DNA of 64,000 nt from the NCBI GenBank assembly GCA_030323885.1, contig CM059187.1, forward strand, positions 122,107,593 through 122,171,592, read 5' to 3'. Position 1 is the first letter of the stretch; the number at the start of each line of letters is the position of its first letter. The translations under genes and the position numbers were made by a program. This document shows, piece by piece, positions 50,640-61,489 of the stretch. The notes beneath the pieces were generated by a model, which saw only the letters and a program-made list of their open reading frames with translations, was not told the DNA's origin and made no database searches. Origin of the DNA: Branchipolynoe longqiensis (Eukaryota > Annelida > Polychaeta > Phyllodocida > Polynoidae).

Positions 50640-51785
50640 TGCAGAGAAACAAGACCAGTCCAAACGCAGTGTTCATATCCAAGTGCACATCGATCGGCCG
50701 GCTTGTTGGTGTTGGTGTTGGTGTTGGTCGCGGCCGGCAGTAGCAGAGAATCCTGCGGCCGGCAGAGACTCCTGAAAAGTCCGAGGAGCCTCGGACTGTG
50801 CTGCACCCCTCGAGGGGTGTGAGCTGCTCGGACCTTCGCAGTCAGTGGATCCGATGCTGCTGCTGCTGCCCCTGGGCCTGCTCCAATTCCACTACCACCT
50901 CCTCTCTCCTCCCTCCTCCTCTCTCTGCGAGCTGTTCTCCTCCCCCTATCTGTCCTCCAGCGGTCTGTGTCTCTCCTGCCTTCTCACCGCAAGGTCAGAG
51001 CCGCGACTGTCTGGGCCCGGGTGGTGTGTGAAGGTTGTGATATAGCGGCGGGTGAGCGGAGGGTGGGTGGGTTTGTGACTGTGGGTGGGTGGGTTGGGTG
51101 GGTGGGTGAGTGAGTGAATGGAAGCTGGGCCGGGGCGGGTTGGGAGGGGGAGAGGAGAGGGGGGGAGGAGAGGGGACAGAGTCGGCAATGGGGGAAGGGT
51201 GTTAGAGCTCAAAAGTTAGTCTGGGTGGCGGTGGTGCTGGTGGTTGGTGGTGGTGGTAGTTGTTGGTGGGTTGGAGGAAGGAGACAGGGGAGAAAGGAGA
51301 TATTCTTCCCGGGGGAAACCAGAACTGGATGCCGATGAACCGGCAGGACTAGTGGGCTGCCTTCTGCTGCACACAGTCGGCGTGTCTGGAGCGCGGAGGA
51401 GTGAGGAGGAGTGAGGAGGAGTGAGGAAGAGTGGATGGCGCCCACTGGGTCGTGTAATGTCGCTAGGCAAGCACTTTCTGCGCACCCGCCCACATGTGTG
51501 CACGGGGCATTAGCCAATGGGATCTGGTTGCCTGTGAGAGCACAAGGCAAGAGGGTGTCTGGGGGGGGGGGGGGGGGGGGTGGTCGGCGGTGGCGGAGGC
51601 GTGGAGGGAGGGTGGGGGGCGCAGAAGGTGGGGAGTAGAGTAGGATCAGGGCTGAGTGCACAGCACTGATTGATAGGCTTTGGGACCGGAAAGGTTCGGT
51701 GTAGGGTAGCAAGGATGGGTGAGTATCCGGATATGTTTGGCTGTTCATTGTTCATTGTTGGCAGGCCTATTGATCAATGCTTGCA
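50640..51785. other. GC/G-rich non-coding region
   Basis: Includes a CpG-rich patch (50690-50840), (GGTG)n-type repeats (51060-51115, 51220-51265), three tandem GAGGAGTGAG units (51395-51425) and a 19-base G run at 51560-51580. No ORF shows a domain. It may contain a promoter or first exon, but there is no positive evidence. Confidence 0.4.
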
Positions 51786-51793
51786 TGGGTCAT

Positions 51794-51871
51794 GTCAAAT
51801 ACTGAATTCTAATATTGACTAATATGTCCAAATCAAATACTGAATTCTAGTATTGACTAATATGTCCAAAG
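51794..51871. repeat. Two 38-39 bp tandem units
   Basis: TCAAATACTGAATTCTARTA followed by TTGACTAATATGTCCAAA occurs twice in a row. Confidence 0.92.
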
Positions 51872-52539
51872 ATTGGTTGCTAGGTGTGATCCCTAGTTGA
51901 TCACCACACAAAAAGGTAATGAGCTGTCATTATTTTGTTACCGTTGTTAACTATACATTGTTGAACTGTGAATTGCAGTGATATAGGTAATGTACTTAGT
52001 GTCACGCTGCATATTGTAGTCAAGAAGTCATACTGGTACTGTACACAACATGTTTATATATATAATTACTCTACACTGCACTACCTAATGATGCATGATA
52101 TCATCCTTAGCACTATCATGTGTGATATTTTGTTTCTTATCCTTCCAAGCATGCTACACAGTCACTAACTGATCAGATAGTATTACATCTCCTCACCCAT
52201 GAGACAGACTGCCTTGATATCAACTCACCCTCCAGCCTCCAAATCACTAACTCACCCCCATCTACCAATACAACTTATACTCACCCTATGCAACAGTTAA
52301 TTGCTTGGAATATAGTCATCGAGATGACATTATTACTTCATTCCCTTGCAGGTGGGATAACAACTTTAACTTTTACAACTAATCTTTTGCTGGCAGCAAA
52401 CAGAGCAATAACAATATTTACTGGGGAGATAATGGTTCTTAGGTTTGAGCATGCTGGGACCACAACTGGGGGCAATAACTGGACAGGCTTCCTCTGAACA
52501 ACCTGAAGGGTCTGCTAGGCTCTAAAATAGGACACCTTA
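51872..52539. other. Unassigned non-coding stretch
   Basis: No gene recognised. It may include the 5' region of the LINE that follows. Confidence 0.4.
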
Positions 52540-54645
52540 ATAGATGTAGTCTAACCCATGAAATATAACAGCTAAGAATGGGCCTGCCATGGTCAGGATT
52601 TCATATTTTTACAGTATCAGAAACATGGCTCAACAGCCACATTGAGGAAAAGCTGACATCAATTCAAGGGTACAAGTTCCTAAGATCTGACAGGCAAACA
52701 GAGCTTCCAAATGGCCAAGTCAAAGCTGGTGGAGGCCTAGGATTCTAATGCAAAGACATATTGCAAATAGACACTGAAAGGTATGCCAACCACAATATTT
52801 CAAATGGAGCTCTAGAATTACAGTGGGCAGTTATCACCACACCACACCCAAAGAAAATACTAAAAAGTACTGTATATATAGGCCACCAAATGGGAATATG
52901 CAGGAAGCTTTTGACCTTCTAAACTCAGCCATGAAACAAATTATAGACATTAACAAACATGAAACTCTTCTCATTGATGATTACAATGCAGATTACAATG
53001 CAAAAAAATCGACCATCTGCCAACATCATGAGGCAATTTTCCACAGAACATGAACTGCAACAGAAGATTAACAAAACTACTAGAAGCACACAAACCTCAA
53101 ATATGACAATTGACCTGGTTTTTACTAATATAAAATATTGTAATAGAGCCAGTGTCCTCAACTACAACATAAGTGATCACAAATCTATTTATATAATAAA
53201 GAAAAAAACAAGGAATAACAAACAAACCACATCACACTGGTGAAGCATATATAGAAACTGCACCTATAAGGTCCTCTCAACCACATTACGGGGATTTTCT
53301 ACCAATGAAATATTATATGAGCAAGATCCGAACAAGTGCTGGGACATGTTAGAAGCTATATTTAATACAGCCGCTGACAAACTTTGCCCAATGATTGAAC
53401 TGAGAATAAGAAAAAACGCGGCTAAATACTTAAATGGTGAATTACAAGAACTACAATGAGATCGGGACAATTTTTGCCAAAAGGCTGAATTAACCAAAGA
53501 CCCAGGGGATACATTCATAGCCAAATGCATAACTAGAAAGGCCAGGACTGAGGTTCGAAAGGCAAAATCAAGGTACTATCTTGACCAAGCCATCATACAG
53601 AACCAGAACCCCAAGAAATATTGGTATGAACTAGATCAAATAGAGCCGGATCCCAAGCCAACGATCAGTAATCTAATAAACGACAGCACTGGTGAAACAA
53701 TAACTGACATTCAACTAGCAGAAGAGATCAACCAACAATTACTTCGTTGATATAGGAGCTAACCTAGCCCAAAGATTTCAGTCAAAAGATGATGTCCAGG
53801 AAAACTATAAGGTTGTAGTTAACCAACATAGATATGATCTTATAGAAACAACAAAAGAGAAGATCCTTACGAAAGTACAACACCTATCACCATTCAAACC
53901 TTCAGGAATAAAGGACGTCAGTTCAACCTTTCTGAAGGGCACCATTAAGGCTTTAATAGATGAATTTACATACCTGTACATCATCATAATTACTACTGGA
54001 ATTTTCCCAGAAAAATGGAAGAGAGCAACAGTTACCCCTATACCCAAGGTAGGTAACCCAAAGTCCTGTAATGAACTGCGACCAATATCCATACTACCTC
54101 TCCCTGGCAGAATAATTGAACAAATAATTCACGACCAAATAAAAACATTTCTTGAGGATACTAACTATTTAGCCACCCAACAAAATGGCTTCAAAAAAGA
54201 AAGGTCTATGACTAAGGCATTTGCCTCATTGATAGATGAATTGTTGATTAACACAGACAGAGGTGAGCTTACAATAGCTGTTTCTGATTTCAAGAAAGCT
54301 TTTGATACAATTGACCACAAAATCCTGCTATGTAAAATCAAAAGAGTTGGACTAGGAAAAAGATCCTTTCAGTTCATATCCAACTTCCTAAACAACAGAT
54401 AATAAGTCACAAAAATGAATAATAGAGAATCCTCCACTAGAGCTGTTAGAAGAGGAGTGCCCCAAGGTTCCAGTTTGGGACCACTCCTCTTTCTGATATT
54501 TATTAATGACCTACCATTGCTCTCTGCCAGTGCTAATTTCACACTTTTTGCGGTTGATGCCGTCCTTACAGTACACAATAAAAACATTATTCTGGCAGCT
54601 ACTATAGTAAACAAGGTGTTAAGAAAGGTCAATATTTGGTGTGCT

Positions 54646-54655
54646 GATAACAAAC
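54646..54655 (+). repeat. Left target-site duplication of S4 insertion
   Basis: GATAACAAAC, repeated at 54807-54816. Confidence 0.9.
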
Positions 54656-54806
54656 CATCAAGAGAAACCTGAAGCTGAGAGACATTAAGACCGACTCATG
54701 GACGCAACTCTCACAGCAGAGAGCTAAATGGAGAGCGGCAGTCAAGTAATGAAAGCAGTCTTTGTCGCATTGCGACCGACAGCATGATGATGATGATGAT
54801 GATGAT
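54656..54806 (+). mobile_element. SINE-like repeat S4 inserted in LINE ORF2
   Basis: A 151 bp insertion flanked by the 10 bp duplication GATAACAAAC. It begins CATCAAGAGAAACCTGAAGC and ends in (ATG/GAT)n. The LINE reading frame before it (WCADNK) resumes after it (LTLNTQKSEYVIFG). Target duplication plus simple tail indicate target-primed retrotransposition. No A/B boxes are visible, so it may be the 3' end of a longer SINE or LINE. Confidence 0.88.
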
Positions 54807-54816
54807 GATAACAAAC
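54807..54816 (+). repeat. Right target-site duplication of S4 insertion
   Basis: GATAACAAAC, identical to 54646-54655. Confidence 0.9.
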
Positions 54817-55852
54817 TTACCTTAAACACACAAAAATCTGAATATGTGATATTTGGAACAAAATCTAGAAAATCTCAAGCACAGAAAATAGAGATATGTA
54901 TAGGCAATGCAGTGCTAAGAGAAGTGAACTTTCACAAATACTTGGAACCACACTTGACTCTACACTGAATGCGAACCAGCAACTATTGAGACTGAACCAA
55001 ATTCTAGGTATGAGAATGACAACCTTTATAAAAATAAAATGTTACATGAGTGAGTATGCAGTGCTCAAACTGTATAAGGCAACTATACTGCCAATAATAG
55101 ATTATAATTATCTAATCTATGGCCTTTTAACAAAACAACAAGAAAATAAATTACAGAGAACCCAGAACTGGGCTCTTAGAACAGTATATAGGAGCAAAGT
55201 TCTCTCAGTGAATGAAATGCACACTAGATCTAATATTACATACCGGAGAGATGCACATCTGCTATCTCTTATGTTTATCAGAGCCAAGGATGAAAACTAC
55301 ATAGACCATACCACCAGAGTTACCAGGCAGGGCGATGCTACACTCCTCACAGTTCCTAAACCACTCACAAATAGACTATCTACGAAGGCAGCAAATTATG
55401 GAATAAATTCCCAGTCGGAATTAGAGATGCACAAGCACAACTAGAATCCAAGATACATATACCATATGTAAGTCTTGGAATGATTAATATTGTTATTTCA
55501 GCTGACTAGAGCTAGCTGCTGATGACAATATCAGAATACATATACATATATTGTAAATAACTGTAATGTCACATGGCTGGAAGACCAGTACCATGGCGCT
55601 GACAAAAGACTTTATTCAATGAATAAACTAGATTTACAACAACAAAAATAGGCCTCCCGGTGGGGAGTTGGTTTACTGTCTAACTGTGGTCTAAGCTTGC
55701 ACCCGAGCCTCCGTTGCATGTAATTTCACTTGAATCCTGTTCATCGGAGATTGGGAATCTGGTTTTAAAGTTCACTAAATATATTCTTCTGCTTTGTTTG
55801 GTAATGATGTTGATTGATTGATGGATTGATTGACTGATTGGTGATTGCTTAA

Positions 55853-56237
55853 AACTGCATAGTCCAATGAAAAAATCTAATTTTCAAAACCAAAACAATT
55901 ATCTATATTTGATTCTACATATCTAACTTAGATATGGGGGGATTTATCAAACATTTGTCATCATGTAGAATGGAATACCAAACCAATTTAATAGAACCTT
56001 TTACTGCAGAAGTCTACAGAGTTTTTGCATGCTTGCCGAATTTAATTTTGTATGTTTGCACTTCAAATATCTCAAAACTTAGCCATTTAAAATAAAAATT
56101 ACTTCAAACTAAGGTACCTTACTTTAGATTGAAGTAATTTGTATTACTTCAAACTAAAGTAAGGTAGATTATAACAAGCAAGCTCATTTTGTTATGTAAA
56201 AAAATGACAGAAACCAACACCATCGGACAATGCAACT
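55853..56237. mobile_element. TTAA-target MITE (family T)
   Basis: The left end ACTGCATAGTCCAATGAAAA follows TTAA (55849-55852); the right end CCATCGGACAATGCAACT is followed by TTGA. The body has family T order, with a small internal duplication of the TTACTTCAAACTAAxGTA block at 56098-56165. Confidence 0.82.
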
Positions 56238-56499
56238 TTGACAAGCAATGGAAATGCATGGGGAAGCGGGGGATGGGAGATGTCAGATTAATAACTGCCA
56301 TCTTGGAATCCTGCTTCCCTATGAAAGGATCCTAGACGGGATTTAAGTCAAGTGATAAAATGGTGTGAGGAGGTATTAATGATAATGATAGCCGATGTAT
56401 TTGGCCTCGAGCTGGACAAGCCACTGAGGGTGGGGGGTGGGGGGTATGAGGGGGGAGCTAGGGGAAGTTAATTTGTGGTTAGATAGTGGCCAAAGAGGG

Positions 56500-56900
56500 A
56501 CAGTGGGCTAAAAACTGGTGGAAGCAGTGGAAGCGGTGGAAAGAGTGGAAAGGTTGGAAGCGGTGGAAGGGGTGGAAGGGTGAAAAGAGTCGAAGGGGTG
56601 GAAGGGATTGAAGAGGTTGATCAGTGGTATGATGCTTGTTGGGGTAATGGGGATATGATCAGTAAGACTAAGAGATTTTTTTTTTCCTGTGGCATTTCCC
56701 ATCCGTCTTCCGCCGGTCCCACAACTATTGCATTGCAGTAGCGTCCCTGTTGTAACCGTGAACACTCCCACACGCCGGTAACGACCAACCGGCAACCGGC
56801 AACCGACAATCAGCAATAGGCAACCATCTACCGGCAACCGCCAACTGGAAACCAGCAACCATCAACCAGCTAGCGGCAATCACATAACCATATTCAGCGC
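56500..56900. repeat. GGTGGAAGx and GCAACCxxC degenerate repeats
   Basis: 56515-56610 is a 9 bp GTGGAAGSG repeat. 56770-56875 is a GGCAACCGxC repeat that slightly resembles the 26 bp minisatellite at 34377. Non-coding; 56901-57700 holds no recognised gene. Confidence 0.7.
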
Positions 56901-57705
56901 TGAACGGAGAGGGACAACCAGCCATGGTTGAACCCGTTTGAGCCTGTATGAACTTGCTGGAAATGGACTTTTATCTTCTCGTGTTCGCGAGAACTGAGTG
57001 AGGTATCCGCAGCTTAATCTAAAACTTTATATTCTTTTTCAATAACCGATATAAGTACAGCAAAAAAGCATTAAATCAACATGTAAGACCTGACGGGTCA
57101 TTTTGCACAATGCACATGCTTTTGTCAACTCCAGTCGAGGTGTTCGATTTGAAATTCTAGCAACTCTGGTGACCCAAATCGCCCGGGTTGTGTTCTTGTT
57201 CACACATTTATGTATCTTTTGCACAGATTAAAGTGCTTGAAGTATATTTGAAATCAATCTACATCAATTTCTGTTTAAATCACAAAATATGAGTACTTAC
57301 AAAATGGGAAACTCATCCTGCAAGGGTATGCTCGATAAGTTACAGTGGTCACTCGTTTTTCCTCCTTTCTTCATTGTGAACCCTTCTCGGCAATCAGCAA
57401 CCGCCAAGCTAAGCTTCCAGTGGGAACATTGTGGTTTCTCACCGTTAAGCCTCCAATGGGGAGGGAGGCATCGGGTGGGGGTGGGGGTGGAGAGCGGGGG
57501 GAGGGGTTAGTGGATGTGTACTATACGGGCTTGTCACGCCACCAGCCCACTTGGCGAACTCCATGCAATAACTTGGCTCTGCAATGAGCGCCTCTACATG
57601 ACATAGTGATGTAGGAGGTACACATGATGATGATGCTGGCGTGTAAATGACAAGTGGCGTAGCCCACCACTGCGCTCCATGTAGCTGCGATGTTAGTATA
57701 GTTCA

Positions 57706-57960
57706 AGTTGCATAGTCCAATGTTTTTGAGTTTCTATTATTTTTCTTAGATAAATATATTAGGTTGATTGTTAGATTCTACCGTTGTTTAGCTTGAAGTA
57801 ACTTTTTTTTAAATTATAAATAGCTAACTTGGAGATATTTGAACTGCAAGCATGACTAATTACTTTTGGCGTACAAGTCGAAATCCTGACTTGATTGGCG
57901 TCAGCAGTAAGGGGTTCTATTAAATCGAGTTCATATCCTCTTCTATGCAGCAACAAATTC
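57706..57960. mobile_element. TTAA-target MITE (family T), truncated
   Basis: Starts AGTTGCATAGTCCAATG and runs in reverse family order (TTTTTGAGTTTCTATTATTT, TTAGGTTGATTGTTAGATTC, GCTTGAAGTAAC). It stops at the TTAA of the next copy. Confidence 0.75.
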
Positions 57961-57964
57961 TTAA

Positions 57965-58306
57965 AGCTACATAGTCCAATGGTTTAGACTTTCTGTCATG
58001 TTCTGATATAAATACATTAGGTTGAGCAGGTTAATATGCCTTACTTTTAGTGTGAAGTAATTTTGCTTTAGAATTACTAATTTAGGAGATATTTTAAATG
58101 GAAGCATGCAAAATTAATGTTGGCATGCTTGCTAAAGCTCCAACCCCATAGGCTTCAATGGTAACACTTTCTATCAGATTGACTTCACATATCCTTTTAG
58201 ACACCAGTAGATACTTAACGAGTGCGTATCTAATAGATAGGTGGGTTCAAAGGTAGATAGATGTTTTGCGTTTGGAAATTTGATGCTTTTATCGGACGAA
58301 GGAACT
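57965..58306. mobile_element. TTAA-target MITE (family T), next to a satellite
   Basis: TTAA at 57961-57964 and 58307-58310. The left end AGCTACATAGTCCAATGGTT and the right end TTTATCGGACGAAGGAACT are family termini. The satellite starts directly at the right TTAA. Confidence 0.82.
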
Positions 58307-59425
58307 TTAATAAGTTGACCTGTATCTAAAAGTTGGATGCATAAAATCCAGTGTAGGTCAGTTTTCTGGTTTCAACATTTGATGCTCTTATCGGACTAAG
58401 CAGCTTCAATAATTGCAGACTCCCGATAAACCCGCCCCACCGTATCTAAGTGGGATACGTACGATCCAGTGTAGGTCAGTTTTCTGGTTTCGACATTTGA
58501 TGCTCTTATCGGACTAAGCAGCTTTAATAATTGCAGATACCCGATAAACCCGCCCTACGTATCTAAGTTGGATACATACGATCCAATGTAGGTCAGGTTT
58601 CTGGTTTCAACATTTGATGCTCTTATCGAACTAACCAACTTTAATAAGTTGACCTGTATCTAAAAGTTGGATACGTACGATCCAATGTAGGTCAGTTTTC
58701 TGGTTTCAACATTTGATGCTCTTATCGGAGTAAGCAGCTTTAATAATTGCAGACTCCCGATAAACCCGCCCCACCGTATCTAAGTGGGATACGTACGATC
58801 CAGTGTAGGTCAGTTTTCTGGTTTCGACATTTGATGCTGTTATCGGACTAAGCAGCTTTAATAATTGCAAACACCTGATAAACCCGCCCCATCGTATCTA
58901 AGTTGGATACGTACCATCCAATGTAGGTCAGTTTTCTGGTTTCAACATTTTATGCTCTTATCAGACTAAGCAACTTTAATAAGTTGACCTGTATCTAAAA
59001 GTTGGATATGTACGATCCAATGTAGGTCAGTTTTCTGGTTTCAACATTTGATGCTCTTATCGGACTAAGCAACTTTAATAAGTTGACCTATATCTAAAAG
59101 TTGGATACGTACGATCCAATGTAGGTCAGTTTTCTGGTTTCAACATTTTATGCCCTTATCGGACTAAGCAGCTTTAATAAGTTGACCTATATCTAAAAGT
59201 TGGATACGTACGATCGAATGTAGGTCAGTTTTCTGGTTTCAACATTTGATGCTCTTATCGGACTATGCAGCTTTAATAATTGCAGATACCCGATAAACCC
59301 GCCCTATCGTATCTAAGTTGGATACGTACGATCCAATGTAGGTCAGTTTTCTGGTTTCAACATTTGATGCTCTTATCGAACTAACCAACTTTAATAATTG
59401 CAGATACCCGATAAACCCTACCGCA
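58307..59425. repeat. 118/99 bp alternating satellite, ~10 units
   Basis: TGTAGGTCAGTTTTCTGGTT recurs at about 58351, 58469, 58587, 58685, 58803, 58921, 59020, 59119, 59218 and 59336. The spacings are 118, 118, 98, 118, 118, 99, 99, 99 and 118. Long units carry TTGCAGAxxCCCGATAAACC then CGCCC; short units carry AAGTTGACCTGTATCTAAAA instead. Each unit contains TTGATGCTCTTATCGGACTA then AGCAGCTTTAATAA, the end of the adjacent MITE plus its TTAA junction. Confidence 0.93.
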
Positions 59426-59464
59426 CCCAGCTCTTATATTACTGCAGGAACGTTCTCTGGTTCA

Positions 59465-59790
59465 GCTTATTAGGGTTTTCATCCTAGCAACAACTAATGG
59501 GGCATATTAGAACTGAGACCCACATATGGCAGTGCACACACTGAGAGCGACTTTATATAGCTGCTGGAACCGTGAATCGATATCCGACTCAGTCAAGTTA
59601 TCCTGGTACTGTGCTAACCGATCCTTGCCATATCCTAATAATGGCGAGCAGCAGTCAAAGTAGCAGGAAGTACCAGTTTTATAGGTCTTCAGTTTGATTT
59701 GGGTGGAGATTGATCACAGGACTCGAACCCCCCACCCCTCCTTGAGTACTGGAATTGGACGCTCTACTGAATAGCCCATACCACCAGGTA
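59465..59790 (-). repeat. SINE family S2, diverged
   Basis: CATCCTAGCAACAACTAATG (tail), CCATATCCTAATAATGGCGA (body) and a degenerate head ending GGACGCTCTACTGAATAGCC. Confidence 0.65.
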
Positions 59791-60645
59791 CTGAAATGTT
59801 ATGACGATGTACATTATGAGATATCTATGCTAACGCACTATGATATTAGAATGCATGTGTATAAATAGCCGTATAAATAAACACAACTACACAACTATGT
59901 CAAATATTGATAAATGACTAGTATTAATACTGTATAACTAAATGTAATACTTTCTTTCTGTGCGCATATATCTTATTTGTTCAAAATTTCTATTCCAGTT
60001 GAATAATATCTTTTTTTCAGCATCGAGGCACTGGTCTTCCGGACTTAGCAGTTCTGATGCATATGAACTATTTATGGATGAAATGATGAGACGGTATGAA
60101 CAATATAATTGAATTTTATGTAATGACTTCCTGAGTTATATCTCAAATTTAAATTGCAATGCAATATATCTAACTGGGATGCATAGTCATGAGGCGGATT
60201 CATATAGATAAACATTGCCGACCCTGGTGGCTATTGACTCGGGCATCTGGTTCTTATATATAGCACATACTAAAGTATGTGATCCTTAAACATAAGGGTC
60301 CAATTACTCTCGCGTCCTGTCACCCAGGGCAACAAAGTATGGCGATTAAACATTGCAACAATGTGCTGACGCCCTTTTTTTAAACTCCTAAGTGGTGAGG
60401 CTATTTCTAGGGAGTGTCGTCAAGGGTGTTCTATGGCGTGTTTTTTTCCTGTTTAGAAGCTTTCATTTATGCAACGCTTACAGGATTTAGAAGCAGTATC
60501 AGTTCTCCTTTTGGGGGGGGGGGGGGGGGGGGGGTTCTAGGTAATCTCCCCTTATGTGTTGTATAATGCATTATATGAGATCATAAATAACGCACAGTTG
60601 TAGTGTTTCACATCACTGTGTCCCAATAATGATGTATATCCTGCA
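59791..60645. other. Mostly unassigned, with an inverted LINE 3' end piece
   Basis: Near 60018-60050 the minus strand reads GGAAGACCAGTGCCTCGATG, matching the LINE 3' end motif at 30045 and 55580. A run of about 22 G lies near 60515-60534. Otherwise nothing recognised. Confidence 0.5.
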
Positions 60646-60648
60646 TAA

Positions 60649-61483
60649 TTCACAACACGAGACAGCATTTGGTACAATGGGCTTTATTGTAGGTATATCA
60701 TCAGTAATTCATCAGAACAATACATATGAGTCAATGAACCAGAACCACCGTCGGTCTGCTTCTTCAGAACCCATGCTGTTGGTTTGAATTGGGTGGGACT
60801 CGAACCCTCAACCCTATCAAGTCAATTTTTATCTAGCGGTGTGGGTGGGTGGGTGAAGAAAGCTGGATGGTGTGAAGATGGTGGTGGCTGCAACAGTTGT
60901 GTGGGGAGTTCAAATAGCCGTTAGGTCATGTGACCGAAATGGTAGGAAATTCAATCTGGTTTTTGACACCTATCGTGTGTATGGGTAAGGAAAGAGGTTC
61001 CTCCGGGTGGTGCCACCGTAGCAGCGGTGGCTGCTGGGAGTCACGGTTAGCTTGGGTTGGAGCTGGGAGGTGGTGCCACAGTGTCGTTTTCACGAATGTT
61101 AGCGGGCTGCCCAGTCTCCGTGTGCGAATTACCCATGTTAATACAATTCACAACACGAGACAGCATTTGGTACAATGGACTTCATTAATAATATCAGGTA
61201 TATCATCAGTACAGTATATATGAATCAAGTAATTCATCAGAACAATACATATGAGTCAATGAACCAGAACCGCCGTCGGCCTGCTTCTTCAGAACCCATG
61301 CTGTTGGTTTGAATCGGGTGGGACTCGAACCCTCAACCCTATCAAGTCAATTTTTATCTACAGTGTATATGAGTCAAGTAATTCATCAGAACAATACATA
61401 CGAGTCAATGAACCGGAACTGCCGCAGGTCTGCTTCTTCGGAATCCATGCTGTTGGGTTCAATCGGGCGGGACTCGAAACCTC
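60649..61483. repeat. Direct duplications of a ~190-220 bp block
   Basis: The block with ATTCACAACACGAGACAGCA, AATTCATCAGAACAATACAT and GGTGGGACTCGAACCCTCAA occurs at 60649-60836 and 61143-61361. A partial third copy lies at 61369-61483, without the first segment. The antisense GGTTCGAGTCCC string looks like a tRNA B box, so the duplicated unit may include a SINE head. 60837-61142 separates the copies and shows no gene. Confidence 0.85.
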
Positions 61484-61489
61484 AACCAA

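Larger units (their letters stand above)
52540..55640 (+). pseudogene. LINE (Jockey/CR1/L2 type) with broken ORF2
   Basis: Endonuclease: SETWLNSHIEEKL (about 52620), IYRPPNGNMQEAFDLLNSAM, TIDLVFTNI and ISDHKSIYI (SDH motif, about 53170). [62 protein letters not shown], then LFAVDAVL where the catalytic box is normally FADD or YADD; one aspartate is valine. After a SINE-like insertion (54656-54806) the post-RT domain continues: YMSEYAVLKLYKATILPIID and QENKLQRTQNWALRTVYRSK. The 3' end holds GGCTGGAAGACCAGTA and ends near 55640 with AACAACAAAAAT. Many stops and frameshifts (for example 52746, 53241, 53458, 54402). An ordinary dead LINE, clearly different from the one at 8790-10772. Confidence 0.85.

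Noticed and set aside
47690..51785. Host gene promoters or first exons in the GC-rich patches at 47.7-48.3 and 50.6-51.7 kb
   Set aside because: High GC alone; no conserved coding segment, splice site pair or core promoter could be supported.
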